NCBI GenBank assembly: GCA_016716475.1
Contig: JADJWG010000001.1
Coordinates: 1 to 64,000, forward strand
From: Phycisphaerales bacterium
GTDB taxonomy: Bacteria > Planctomycetota > Phycisphaerae > UBA1845 > Fen-1342
DNA length: 64,000 nucleotides
Direction: 5' to 3'
Below are positions 1-8,324 of this stretch, one piece after another. Every line of letters starts with the position of its first letter. The first letter of the stretch is position 1. A program made the translations under genes and the position numbers. The notes under the pieces are model-generated. The model did not search any database, was not told the DNA's origin, and was given only the letters and a program-made list of their open reading frames with translations.

Positions 1-871
1 AGTACCCGACGTGCACTTGCCCCTGTTGACGGGGATGATGACGAACGTGCCCCGCGGTTTATCGAACGCGCGTGAACGAATCTCTGCGTGAAATACGTTC
101 GAGGCCATGCCACTTTTTGGCACGATCCGACGCTCTTACAGACTTCACAGATCCCGCTCCGCCAAGGGCCGACTGGAACTGACGTTTGACAACATGCAGG
201 CGATGCGGAATCCGCGTTTGGAGCTGCTCACCCTCTGTGCATCCGCTGGTGAGCGGTCGCGGTTAAACTGCCACGACGACGACTCAACGCTTGTGCATCC
301 GGTAACGGCGGTCCAGGTTGCGTCAAGCGCCGTTCCGCCGTCCGTGTACTTCTTTCTCTGGGCGTCCCTGGAGGAGACCGGCATGCGCAAGGGCCGGTCA
401 CTCTGGGCCGTAACGGTGTCGGCCGACGGTGAATTGGTTCCGGATGCGGACGCCTCCGAGACGTTGCTCCATCATATGGTTCTTCGCGGTGATCGCTGGG
501 AGGAGTTCGATGCTCCGCCGGCGGAAATGTCTCGCGGCGTGTTCGACCGTGCCGAGAGCGTTCTCGTGCAACGCCACAGTAGCTATCGTCAGGAAGTAAA
601 GAAGCGAAATGCAACCCGCGTGCAACAGCGGCTGAGCAGCTTGGAAGCGTCATACCGCGCCATCCGAGCGGAGCGTGAACGGCGATTATTTGAGAGTCGC
701 AATCGCGGCAGGGAGCGTGCCATCCCTCTGTTCGAGGCACAGCTTAAAAAACTGGATTCGGATTTCGAGGAGCGATGTCGGCAGGTTGAAACGAGCAAGG
801 ACGTTTCGGTCAGTTGGACGGTTGAGGGAGCTGGATATGTCCGCGTGGTGGAAGAACCTCCTTCGCGGTAA
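1..871 (+). pseudogene. SNF2-type helicase, C-terminal remnant
   Basis: The readable stretch after base 107 resembles the C-terminal accessory region of long SNF2/DEAD-like helicases found in bacterial defence islands: the phrases RNPRLELLTL, PPSVYFFLWASLEE and PLFEAQLKKLDSDFEERCRQ, then a charged coiled coil, are typical. No helicase motif is in the window, so the ATPase core lies to the left or is lost. An in-frame TGA at 89-91 separates the ATG at 107 from upstream sequence. Another frame around 231-280 reads HPLV and similar expected text, so at least two frameshifts are likely. It overlaps the start of the Hsp70-like gene by about 35 bases, which suggests the two once formed one operon. 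The family is an inference from pattern memory; the damaged state is seen directly. Confidence 0.55.
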
Positions 872-2275
872 GTCCAAGGACGATACACCAACGCCTGTAT
901 CGGTGACCATGGGGTGGTCCGGGCCGGTCTCCTTGCGCGATTCGTCGCGCGTCCCCGGACTGGATTTTGGTACCGTCGAGTACAAAGTGCTGCTTTCGCG
1001 AACAAGCCGAGCGCAAGTCCTTTCACATCGTCGGGTTTGAGTCGTTGGTCGCCGGCGACAGTCGCGTGTTGTTTCCGACGACGATCGCATTCGACTCCGG
1101 ACGTCTGCTATTTGGCCACGCGGCCGAGCATTGTTCGACGCGCGAGAAGGCCCGGTCATTCAAGATGTTTGCTTTGCCTCGCCCGTGCCAATCAGGACGA
1201 ACGAACGCCGAGCACGATGTCAGCGTGCCAGTCGCCTTCCGGACAAGCCGGGGTTCTACCGTATTGGCGGACAAGTGCTGAGCAGAAAGATCTGTCCACG
1301 CTGTATTTGTCATACGTCATGCGTGTCGCCAAGCACCGGTTGACGGCGGCTCTGGGCGGCGACGCCAACGACGTTCGCATCACGGTGAATTCGCGGGCCA
1401 TGGATCAGATGGAATTGGCAGAGTCGGCGAGCACTTTGAGCGCGCTATTCCATGGCTGGCGTTTGGCAGATCGGTCTTGCGATGGTTGGCCGATCGAACA
1501 GCGCTCGGATCATTGCGGGCGGCACAGCGAAACGGTGCCGACGGTTGAGCAGAGTCCGACGCGGCTATTTCGGAAACTCATGCCGCGATGACCGCGTATT
1601 TGTTGTTGCCGCAGAGCGAACGCGGTCTCTGGGCTGGTTGACATCGGTGCGGGCACAACGGACGTGGCTTTCTTCTGGCTTCAAAAGGATGAAAACGACA
1701 CCAAGGCATGGTACTACTCTGCGGGGAGTCGGCGCGTGGGAATGGACGACCTCGACGGCGCATTGCGCGCCGTGCTTCCTAACGCAAACGGGGATCTTCG
1801 TTCAGCGCGCCAAGCGCTCTCGGACGCCGCGTTGGAGGAACATCTGCCGCTATTCGAGCCGGTGGCGAAGCAGATTCGCACGCACCGGCCGGCGTCTGGC
1901 GGAGGCGATGAATGTTGACCAACGCCCCAAAGCATGGTTCGCGAACGGCAAGGCGTTACAGACTGTTTCTGGCAGGTGGCGGATCAATGTGCAAACCGCT
2001 CGTAAACTTCGTGACGTGGCGCCGCCAGATGCAAGCCCGTTGGGAGGAGGAGCCCGCGCCTTTGGCGGTGCGGCCGCCACCAGGGTCGCACTGGCGGATG
2101 GCGCGGTTGCGACATTCGCTCCTCGGCGAGCGGCAGCAGAACGGCTGCTTCTCCTCGCATGCGGATTGGCTCATCCGCGCCCGATATTCCCAAGTTCGAG
2201 CGCGATACCGAGGGTGTAAAAGTCGCTCAGCGCGAGCCGGAAGTGTGGAATGAACTGCCGGATCAGTGGTGGTGA
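837..2275 (+). pseudogene. Hsp70/actin-like ATPase, multiply frameshifted
   Basis: The gene starts MSAWWKNLLRGK inside the end of the helicase remnant and can be followed through at least five frame changes to the ending NELPDQWW. A phosphate-binding motif LVDIGAGTTDVAFF (about 1636-1675), characteristic of the Hsp70/actin/MreB ATPase fold, identifies the family. An early LDFGT segment near 960 fits the first phosphate loop (DxGT). Hsp70-like proteins encoded beside SNF2 helicases occur in defence islands, so this was probably the partner of the upstream gene. Its client or target is unknown. The density of frameshifts leaves no continuous product. Confidence 0.6.
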
Positions 2276-2345
2276 ACTGTCGCGGCATGTTTCGCTCGTA
2301 CGCTGGAGTGGGGCTGACGAGCTGGCCGCGCGTTGCTTGGCCCGC

Positions 2346-2755
2346 TCATGCAAGAACTGAAGCAGACGAGTGCTCGCACTGACCCTTTGCCGTGGTGGTT
2401 GCAACTGTCTGTATGGCTCGCAAGGCCGTGACTGCGGCTCGAATTTCAGCGAGCTCCTTATCGATCGCGACAAGCCGCGCGGCAGAACGATTTGACGCAG
2501 TGCGCGTCGACCGTTGAGGCTGGTCGCGATGATGTCGAGAAACCGCACTCGTTGTTCGACGTCAATAGTGAGCAGCTCCTTGCCCGAGCTCACGTACTCC
2601 TTGATCACATTGTCGTGATCCGCTCTGAGATGATCACGCTTCATGATTCGCTTTGCCGGTTTGGCATCAGGCGCCGACGTCACTGTTCCGTCTCGTAAAC
2701 AGAACACGGTGTAATACGTGTTTTGACCCTGGGTTCTTCGCATAATGTTCTCCAT
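2346..2755 (-). pseudogene. Hypothetical protein, one frameshift
   Basis: On the minus strand an open frame begins MENIMRRTQGQNTYYTVFCL and runs to a break near 2485. Moving one frame restores sensible helical sequence (ARLVAIDKELAEIRAAVTAL) to a TGA at 2346-2348. The rebuilt protein would be about 135 residues, with a small N-terminal domain and a C-terminal helix rich in A, E, R and L. I do not recognise the family. It diverges from the helix-turn-helix gene that begins near 2930. A real gene is likely because the two halves join smoothly, but no function can be offered. Confidence 0.4.
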
Positions 2756-2929
2756 GCTTGCGATCGCGGCTCCGCCATCTCGATGGACGAAAGCCTTGGC
2801 GGCACAATACTGCTGCGGACAACGCCCGCGTCATCGAGGACGCTCATCGCAGCGCTCTTCGTCAGTATCTACGGGTGCCGGTACCACGCAAGCGAGACCG
2901 CGATCGGCGATGAAAGGGACGGTGACACC

Positions 2930-4210
2930 GTGAACAGCCAGTCCGGCGCCACAACGCGCGAGCAGCTTTACGGCGAAGTGTGGGAAACGCCCGTTCGACA
3001 ATTGGCCGCGAAGTATGGGCTTTCCGATGTTGGGCTTAGCAAGCTGTTGAAGCGTTTGAATATCCCTCGTCCGCCTGTCGGGTATTGGGCAAAACGGAGT
3101 GCGGGCAAAGCCCGCCCGGGCCATCGCTACCGATTCCGCTGCGTCGGAACAGGTCAAGGCGGCGGTCGCCAGGACGGGCTCAACTCCGATGCAAGCCGAC
3201 CACAAAAAGGTCGTGCATCCTCTGATTGTCGCAGCCGGCAAGCAACTGCTGCGCAGTCGGGTGGACGCAGACGGCCTGATTCGGACGGACGCGCGAAAGG
3301 CAGCCAGCATCCGAGTTTCACGCGTTTCCATCGATCGTGCCTTGCGCCTGTTCTTTCGAAGCCCTGATCACGATATGGGGAGGCCGCAGGGCATCAGGTC
3401 CGCTGATGCGTCTTCGGTGGATCGCGGGACCACCTTTTCGGCGGGAACGGATTCGCGTCCTTGCATCTTATTGAAAGAACCGAGCCATCGCCGGACGAGC
3501 AACGCGCCCGGGCGCTGAAGCCGTCAGAACGTGGCCCTCGTCGGCCGTCTGGCCGACTCGCGTTTCTGGTCAGCCATGCGGCCAAGGACTCGGAACAGCC
3601 AAACTGGTGCGATGCCGAGAATCAACGGTTGGAAGGCCTTATAGGCCCCATCACTGTCGAGCTGGTGGCGGCACGTCGTGGCACCAGAGCTTCGAGTGAA
3701 CGTGATCGCGAATCTCGACAATATGAAAAAATCCGCGCCCGGCGTGTATTCCGATCGCATCTCGATAGCGAGGAGCGGGAGTGGGGAAAGTTCGTCACGA
3801 ATTCCGTCCGTGACTGGCAGACGGCCGAACAGATGCGCGCCTATTTGGCGGCGTTCCGGGCGGCGGTTGATTCGGGCCGTCGCACGCTGCGGAACAAGGC
3901 CGAATACGACAATTTCCAAGCCTGGGTCGTCTTCTTGGCCAACAAGGCCGATCCGCTGATCACGACCGGATTGCGTCCAGGCGAGGATGTGCCGCCGACC
4001 AATGTGCCGTTGGCGGAGATGGACATTTCAAGCCGATTGCGCAGCCCACTGGAATCGTTGGGAGTCCGTGATGCGAATGACACGTACCAGGTTAGCGACG
4101 ATCAACTGAAGCAACAGGGCGCGAGCTGGAACGTACTGCGCAAGGAAATCGAGCGTGTACTGTTCGGCTTGGGCTACGCCGTCGATGACGATCCGTCGAA
4201 GCCGCTATAG
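2930..4210 (+). pseudogene. HTH protein of the EQLYGEVW type, frameshifted
   Basis: A GTG start gives a protein opening with TREQLYGEVWETPVRQLAAKYG then SDVGLSKLLKRLNIPRPPVGYWAK. This is a conserved helix-turn-helix module (YGLSDVGLSK is the recognition region) of long uncharacterised proteins that I recall from mobile regions. The frame breaks near 3110 and again between 3360 and 3470. The C-terminal part reads cleanly to SKPL at 4210 and contains an EEREWGKFV region and helical segments. The rebuilt length of about 425 residues suits the family. A DNA-binding or regulatory role is inferred from the N-terminal helix-turn-helix only; nothing catalytic is visible. Confidence 0.55.
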
Positions 4211-4259
4211 CAACGCTCGGTCATTCCGTGCAAGACAGCAGATCGATTTCCAAATCTCG

Positions 4260-4490
4260 TCAGCACAAATCGCGAAGCGCTGGGTGGATTGTTCGCATGG
4301 ATACCGGGTACGCGCGGGTCAGCCGGCTCTCCTCCCACGCCGCGACGTCACGTGCCCGGGCGTATCGGATTCGGCCGCGCTGCTCGAACGGCAGCTCTCC
4401 CCGCAGCATGGCGTCCACAACGGTCTGACGGCGCATGCGCTGCTGCTTGCGAATCTGGTCGACGGACAACCAGCAAAGTTTCCCATCCAT
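4260..4490 (-). CDS. Small helix-turn-helix (excisionase-like) protein
   Basis: A 76-residue protein starting MDGKLCWLSVDQIRKQQRM. The pattern of a hydrophobic strand, a helix-turn-helix (SVDQIRKQQRMRRQTVVDAML), a short wing (ELPFEQRGRIRYAR) and a helix (ARDVAAWEESR) is that of MerR/excisionase-like domains placed on mobile elements. I chose the internal ATG at 4490 because the domain begins there; an upstream in-frame start at 4595 would add an arginine-rich leader with no family resemblance. It is open throughout, unlike its neighbours. It may be an excisionase or a small repressor. Confidence 0.5.
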   Translation of the reverse strand: MDGKLCWLSVDQIRKQQRMRRQTVVDAMLRGELPFEQRGRIRYARARDVAAWEESRLTRAYPVSMRTIHPALRDLC

Positions 4491-4863
4491 TTCGAAGCTC
4501 CTTGTATGGAAGTTCGGCGGCCGCCGAACGTCGATATTGACGGCCGTACGGCGTCGTGCACCACGACTCTTTGCACTACCAGGATAAGCGTGCATATCTG
4601 TTGCGACATGATTGGTCGCTGGCCCCGCCGTATGCGGCCGTCGTCGTCGCGGTTCGCCCCGCCGAGGCCGCCAGGCCCTTGACCGCGATGACGATGGACG
4701 TAGGCCGGGCCATCCGGCCCACCTACCGGTTCGGTTCCGAGTACGAGCGGCGGCATCAACGAGCGGCTCTTAGCAGGTGCTCAGGGTGGGTTGCGCTTGT
4801 CAGAAGTCCGCGTGTCATTTCCGGCGTGCGTGAGCGAGCGTTTCCAACGCGGAGTGCAATTTT
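4491..4863. other. Gene-free stretch
   Basis: About 370 bases between two minus-strand genes. I see no credible coding sequence, RNA or clear terminator. Short open frames here show no domain pattern. Confidence 0.4.
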
Positions 4864-5787
4864 TCATTTGGAGTCCGGGCGAAGCACGGCGACCACGGAC
4901 ACGCCGCCATCCGGTCCAACGGATTCCTCGGGCGTGTAGATCGGGATGGCGTGTACAACAAAGGTGCGCGCAACCGTTCCAAGGTCGAGAAACAATGCTC
5001 CGTCACAGGGCTCCTGGCTGAGGGACGCCTGGTGAATCGGTCCTTCGCACGGAGTCGATTTGTCCTTTGGAATATGGTCGCCAAACTTTTTGCTGAACAA
5101 GGAACCCACGATCGCGTAATCGACGCGAAGCTTGCGTGCCGGCTCGGGGATGGGATCATCGGCGAACATTGATTGCTGATTGCGGTCGTTCGCGCGCTGA
5201 CGAATCTCGGTAGGTTTGAGCTTCCACGTCAGGAACACAGCGGCGAGCGGCTGCGGATGCACTTCAACCAAGCGGCGCACTGTCGCGTCAGGTGAAGCCT
5301 GATAGTCCTTGGCAAGCCCTACGATTTCCGCCGCGGAAAGCGTCATGTCGGCAACCCGCTTGTGAAACCACGGTTCGGGAAAGAGGAATTCGGACGACGC
5401 GACGTCGCACAGCGTTTCAAGCAAGTCGTCGGGATTGGCCCAGTCCCGGTCGGTCGCCTTACGGCATCGGACGGAGACCTCGTACTCCGGGAAGAGAGTG
5501 TGGCCGATCTCGTGGCCGATGCTAAAGCGCTGACGCGTGGTCGGCCGGTCGCGATTCACACGCAGCACGACACGACCATCCGCTTCCAGCGCCATATCTC
5601 GGAATCCTTGCTGAATCGGGGCGGTTCCGCGGATGACTTCAAGACCGCAAAGCCAGCGGTGCAGGTTGAACAGCGGAGCATGACCGAATATTTGATGGAA
5701 CTCGCGAATAATGGTTCGAGCCTTGGCCCGAACCGCTTCGCGGATCGTCACCCGTCTCCTCCATGACAGTCCGGATGTGACGGTCAC
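4864..5787 (-). CDS. capP: ImmA/IrrE-like metallopeptidase, CapP-type CBASS regulator
   Basis: A 307-residue zinc peptidase. The catalytic motif is GHEIGHTLFPE, at about residues 91-101, and a CDVASSEFLFPEPWF segment follows where ImmA/COG2856 peptidases place the third metal ligand. The C-terminal ~130 residues (from about 180) form a separate domain that in this family can sense a ligand. It lies 15 bases after an XRE repressor on the same strand, and both are divergent from a CBASS operon. That layout matches CapH/CapP, where CapP cleaves the CapH repressor to induce CBASS after DNA damage. The peptidase call is firm; the CapP role is inferred from context. The frame is intact, while the CBASS genes it would control are broken. 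Confidence 0.75.
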   Translation of the reverse strand: MTVTSGLSWRRRVTIREAVRAKARTIIREFHQIFGHAPLFNLHRWLCGLEVIRGTAPIQQGFRDMALEADGRVVLRVNRDRPTTRQRFSIGHEIGHTLFPEYEVSVRCRKATDRDWANPDDLLETLCDVASSEFLFPEPWFHKRVADMTLSAAEIVGLAKDYQASPDATVRRLVEVHPQPLAAVFLTWKLKPTEIRQRANDRNQQSMFADDPIPEPARKLRVDYAIVGSLFSKKFGDHIPKDKSTPCEGPIHQASLSQEPCDGALFLDLGTVARTFVVHAIPIYTPEESVGPDGGVSVVAVLRPDSK

Positions 5788-5802
5788 AAACGGTTCGAGC
5801 CG

Positions 5803-6213
5803 TCATGGCTTCCTCTTGGTCGCGCGTTTCGCGACGCGGTACAGATCATGCCAGTCTTCTTTCGACTTCGGCTGGCCGCCGCGGAAACGCATGGTGGCCA
5901 GATCGTGCACGTCCTGATCCGAGAGCGAATCGCCGAGCTGGGCCATCATGTCTCGGAATTCAAGGAGCGACGGGCTCAGGTTGACATTCTTCTCGTCGAT
6001 GCGGACAGAAGGCAGCGACAGGAGGTCGGCGATCGTGGTCGAGAGGGCGTCGGCAATGCGAAGAAGGATGTCGGCGGAGGGCTTCTTGTGGCCCTTGGGG
6101 TCATGCTCCAGTTCCCACAAGTAGGTCTTTGAAATTTGGGCTTTTTCGGCGAGTTGGTCCAGCGTCAGACCGGCGCGGTCCCGCTCTTCACGAATGCGTT
6201 TCGCCAGCGACAT
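5803..6213 (-). CDS. capH: XRE-family repressor, CapH-type
   Basis: A 136-residue protein with an N-terminal helix-turn-helix: LAKRIREERDRAGLTLDQLA then AQISKTYLWELEHDPKGHKKPSADILLRIADAL, the standard XRE pattern. A C-terminal helical tail of about 60 residues (SLLEFRDMMAQLGDSLSDQD) probably carries dimerisation and the peptidase cleavage site. I use the ATG at 6213 because the domain starts there; the open frame extends upstream without family resemblance. It forms an operon with the ImmA-like peptidase and faces the CBASS genes across 290 bases that hold two perfect palindromes, suitable operators. The expected role is repression of both directions until the peptidase cuts it. The coding sequence is undamaged. 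Confidence 0.72.
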   Translation of the reverse strand: MSLAKRIREERDRAGLTLDQLAEKAQISKTYLWELEHDPKGHKKPSADILLRIADALSTTIADLLSLPSVRIDEKNVNLSPSLLEFRDMMAQLGDSLSDQDVHDLATMRFRGGQPKSKEDWHDLYRVAKRATKRKP

Positions 6214-6338
6214 GTCGGCGCTCCGGTGGTGCGGGGTTGCGTAAGGCGACGTCCGCTGCAGCCAGAGCATAAGGCCCCGATTCGCCGCGGCAAGATTGCT
6301 GTTCGCTGTGGTTGAACTCGGCCGCTTACCGCTATCAT

Positions 6339-6366
6339 TCGTCATAACGAACAGGACGTTCCTGTT
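6339..6366. promoter_or_regulatory. Paired operator-like palindromes between capH and CBASS
   Basis: Two adjacent inverted repeats lie in the divergent intergenic region: TTCGTCATAACGAA (6339-6352, arms of 5) and AACAGGACGTTCCTGTT (6350-6366, arms of 7 around CGT). Both are perfect, and they overlap by three bases. Placement about 125 bases before the capH start and 140 before the CD-NTase start fits operators for the XRE repressor. No promoter hexamers were confidently placed. Confidence 0.5.
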
Positions 6367-6506
6367 TCACGAACTGCAAGCTTGGGCTGGTTCCGGCCAT
6401 CGGCCAAGCGAGTGGAAGATGCAGAAACTTAGCCGCGTACGATCAGCGGGGGCTGTCGGCGCCTGCGAGAAGTCCGGCGCGGTAGGCCGAAGTGAGGGTC
6501 TTCAAC

Positions 6507-7677
6507 ATGGACCAACGGCAGTTGACTCTTCTGTTGGAATCGATCGTGGAACGGCTCGACATTCCGCCATCGCATTATGAGAAAGCGAGGGATCGCTGCG
6601 AATCGCTGGGCAATTGGCTGCACCGCAAGGAGTCGGCCGTTGCCGGTTTGTCGCCCGCGCTCTTTCCGGAAGGATCGTTCCGGCTGGGAACGGTGATTCG
6701 TCCCCTGTTGAAACACGAGGAGTATGACCTCGACCTTGTGTGCGAAGTCGCGCTCTCCAATTCGCATGTGACGCAGAAGCACGTCAAAGACGTTGTCGGC
6801 GGCGAGGTGGCAGCATACGCAGAGGCGTACGGCATCTCGGAGCCCGTGACAGAGGGCAATCGCTGCTAGCGCTAGACTATGCCGACGGCGTCGCTTTCAC
6901 GAAGACATTCCCGCCTCCGGCTTTCCGGCAGCAGATGATCAAAGCGATGCTCATGAAACCGGGTTTCGGAATCCGTAGCGCGCGATCTGCATCACGGATC
7001 GGCGTCACCCTCGGTTGCGGTCATCTCTTCTGATTGGCTGGTCAGCAACCGGGGGCTACGCGACGTGGTTCGAGGATCGGATGCGGCCAGCGGCCCGTCT
7101 TTGCGCCTCGAAGCGCCTTCTGCAGCGGCGATTGTATGCCTCGGTGGATGACGTGCCGGCATATGAATGGAAGACGCCTCTTCAACGCGCGATACAGTTG
7201 CTCAAGCGGCATCGGGATGTGATGTTCGCGAAAGATGCCGCGTGCAATTAATCTCGATCATCATCACGACGTTGGCGGCACGCGCGTACGCCGGCGAAAG
7301 CGACATTTCCTGTGCGCTCGCCAGCATCGTAGAACGGATGCCGGGCTTGGTGAGCAACAGGGTGCCGCGAGTCCCGAATCCAGTCAATCCGGCGGAGGAT
7401 TTCGCGGACAAGTGGGCCTCGGACCCGCGCTTGGAGCAGAATTTCCAGCGGTGGTGCATCCAATTGCGGACAGACCTGCGCCGGTTGGGCACTTTCGCGG
7501 ACGTCGAGGGCCGCGCAGGAATTGGTCAAGGGCTGCCTCGGCATTCAGGTTGGTGTTGAGGAATTGCGGGCATCTGGTATCAGCGCGCGGCCAGCGTCGA
7601 CGAACCGGCGCGCGTTCCCGGCGGTGGTGATCAAGTCGGCGCCAAGACCGTGGAAGCACAGTGATCAAACATGGTGA
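6507..7677 (+). pseudogene. CD-NTase (cyclic oligonucleotide synthase), inactivated
   Basis: The first 120 codons are clean and carry the CD-NTase signature: LFPEGSFRLGTVIRPL followed by EEYDLDLVCEV, giving the GS motif and the first two catalytic aspartates. The third catalytic acidic position appears later as DGVAFHEDI, but only after a nonsense change (TGC TAG where tryptophan is expected near 6867) and two or more frameshifts. Further typical text follows: GYATWFEDRMR, TPLQRAIQLLKRHRDVMF, ISIIITTLAARAY and NPVNPAEDFADKW. The 3' end reads WKHSDQTW and overlaps the next start as ATGGTGA. The ancestral enzyme made a cyclic nucleotide signal after phage sensing; this copy cannot make a full product. 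Confidence 0.82.
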
Positions 7678-8309
7678 CGAAAACGATTGCTGGGGCGTAC
7701 ACGCGCTTACTGGACAAGTTCGCGGGCCTTTTTCACCCGGCCTGCGGCTGGCGGCCGGCTGGTTATCGCTGGTCGGCTGGCGTTTCGTGCCCAGTGCAAC
7801 GGTCGGAGGGAATCGGCGACACGTATGCCGTGGAAATCGCGATTCCCGATGGTGCCCCCGCCTTGCCGAGTGTGCGCGAGATTGGAGGCCGTGTACCGCC
7901 CGGCTTTCACACCAACCCCGACGGCACGCTCTGTTTGGGGTCGCCTCTTCGGCTGCGATTGCTGCTTGGCAAAAGGCCGCAACTGCTGCCGTTCGTCGAG
8001 CGATGTTTGGTGCCATACTTATACGGAATTTCCTACCGGGAAAAACACGGAAAGCTGCCGTTTGGCGAATTGGCGCATGGCACGCGCGGAGTCATCGACG
8101 ATTACAACGTCATCTTTCGCGTGGACAATGCCCGAGCGTGCTTGGAGTTCTTGCGGCTCACCTCTCTGCAACGTAGGAAGGCGAACCGACATTCCTGTCC
8201 GTGCGGTAGCGGCCGACGTTTGGGCGGGTGGCATAATCGCATCGTGAACTCGCTCAGATTCATGCGGGCGTCTGACGTTTCGCGGAATACGAGCGGGCTG
8301 GCGCATTAA
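7671..8309 (+). CDS. E2-like conjugating protein with SEC-C tail (CBASS type II-short)
   Basis: The 212-residue frame holds an E2-like core: PPGFHTNPDGTLCLGSP places a candidate catalytic cysteine at residue 88 after the conserved H and G, followed by LLPFVERCLVPYLYG. A C-terminal SEC-C zinc motif (HSCPCGSGRRLGGWHN) is present but has W where the third cysteine is expected. The first ~45 residues may be frame-shifted, since an alternative frame (AAGWLSLVGWRFV) looks more like the family. Its place between CD-NTase and SAVED effector suggests a type II-short CBASS, where an E2 protein attaches to and primes the CD-NTase. Damage at both ends makes function doubtful. Confidence 0.6.
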   Translation: MVTKTIAGAYTRLLDKFAGLFHPACGWRPAGYRWSAGVSCPVQRSEGIGDTYAVEIAIPDGAPALPSVREIGGRVPPGFHTNPDGTLCLGSPLRLRLLLGKRPQLLPFVERCLVPYLYGISYREKHGKLPFGELAHGTRGVIDDYNVIFRVDNARACLEFLRLTSLQRRKANRHSCPCGSGRRLGGWHNRIVNSLRFMRASDVSRNTSGLAH

Positions 8310-8324
8310 TCGACACGCCCGCTC

